This document shows, piece after piece, positions 57,978-58,292 of a DNA stretch of 58,292 bases (position 1 is its first letter; each line of letters starts with the position of its first letter). A program made the translations under genes and the position numbers. This DNA comes from JAGDYD01 sp046536675 (GTDB lineage Archaea; Micrarchaeota; Micrarchaeia; Micrarchaeales; CABMGC01). Below the pieces are notes generated by a model that was not told the DNA's origin, searched no databases, and saw only the letters and a list, made by a program, of their open reading frames with translations. The stretch lies in contig JAWDMK010000002.1 in the NCBI GenBank assembly GCA_046536675.1, positions 1-58,292 on the forward strand. Direction: 5' to 3'.

Positions 57978-58292
57978 GGCTTCCCCTGCAACGAAAGGTT
58001 GCAGAGTATGTTCCTGGTTCATCGACGCAACTTGCGACGCTCTTTGCATCGTAGAGGCCACATCTCCCAAGGCGTTACTTCCCCCTTGTCCAGGGGTAGC
58101 TCTTTTGAGCATCTCCATTCGCTTCTTTATTACCAGCGCAGAATTTATATCTCTATCTATAGTTAGCCCGCAGACATTGCAGAGATACACACGTTCTGAC
58201 AAGCTTAATCTTTCATCGCCTGTCTTTACGTGCCCACATCTGCTGCATTCCTGCGTTGTATCTTTTGCATCTACCACAAACACCCTCAAACC
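57966..58292 (-). CDS. tnpB: TnpB (IS605 OrfB) C-terminal fragment, window edge
   Basis: The last 108 residues of a TnpB protein run off the window: VDAKDTTQECSRCGHV and VYLCNVCG form the four-Cys zinc ribbon, followed by DRDINSALVIKKR, the RuvC III segment with catalytic Asp and Asn. TnpB is an RNA-guided nuclease that promotes retention of the element. The tail ends GEAHDF. The upstream 250 or more residues are outside the window, so activity cannot be judged, and no tnpA is seen. The apparent first codon at 58289 is TTG (Leu) inside the gene, not a start. Confidence 0.9.
   Translation of the reverse strand, partial: GLRVFVVDAKDTTQECSRCGHVKTGDERLSLSERVYLCNVCGLTIDRDINSALVIKKRMEMLKRATPGQGGSNALGDVASTMQRASQVASMNQEHTLQPFVAGEAHDF

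Noticed and set aside
57629..57991. Minus-strand 120-codon frame opposite mat
   Set aside because: It crosses the IS right end and antisense of the conserved mat C terminus; a real product is unlikely.

Overview
The window is archaeal. It carries ribosomal proteins L21e and S6e, Rpb4 (RpoF), aIF2-gamma, Topo VI-B, Cdc48, SecE, deoxyhypusine synthase, an archaeal-type S-adenosylmethionine synthetase and the first 24 residues of TBP. Promoters are TATA-like, tRNAs lack encoded CCA, and one tRNA has a bulge-helix-loop intron. The AT-rich composition, dense packing, FtsZ-based division, split or trimmed housekeeping genes (an NFACT protein with only its C-terminal half) and abundant unknown membrane proteins suggest a DPANN archaeon of the ARMAN type (Micrarchaeota/Parvarchaeota). 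That placement is inference. All three stop codons are used, so the code looks standard.

Layout. 1-3255: TBP fragment, an anchored surface protein, L21e, DUF655 and RpoF. 3438-21699: a long plus-strand block that I read as a conjugation-like, Ced/Ted-type apparatus. It holds a MoxR ATPase, a VirB2/TrbC-like two-helix pilin, a GT-C glycosyltransferase-like protein, six tandem VirB6/CedA-like polytopic proteins sharing one signature, two paralogous two-TM proteins resembling a detached VirB4 N-terminal domain, a VirB4/HerA-type ATPase, a small protein repeating the ATPase C-terminal module, a zinc-ribbon membrane protein with no canonical start codon, a coiled-coil/winged-helix protein, a 51-residue basic protein and a large bitopic surface protein. 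21700-29209: Topo VI-B, KH protein, HTH regulator, aIF2-gamma, S6e, Cdc48, M50 protease. 29323-31341: tRNA-Gln and three RCK proteins, two of them with channel-like helices but no selectivity filter.

31389-45841: a type IV pilus-like locus. A plus-strand arm carries a coiled-coil protein, a secretion ATPase, a small acidic protein and two FlaJ/TadC-like platforms. It meets a minus-strand arm of five pilin-like proteins head-on, and three of these carry LamG or beta-propeller domains. 45838-53451: a CBS-HPF-like protein, tRNA-Cys, an orphan proteasome-beta-like hydrolase, an archaeosortase-like protein, a Nudix-uracil-DNA-glycosylase fusion, tRNA-Ile with an 11-nt intron, archease, half-NFACT, SecE and FtsZ. 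53620-58292: deoxyhypusine synthase, a sulfatase-fold enzyme, an XRE-CBS regulator divergent from S-adenosylmethionine synthetase, and the 3' end of an IS605-type tnpB.

The most notable content is the pair of envelope machines: a DNA-transfer-like apparatus with six VirB6-like paralogs and a pilus whose subunits carry lectin-like domains. The archaeosortase-like protein and the GT-C protein could process or glycosylate surface proteins. For a small archaeon likely to depend on contact with other cells, DNA uptake plus adhesive pili is a coherent but untested reading.
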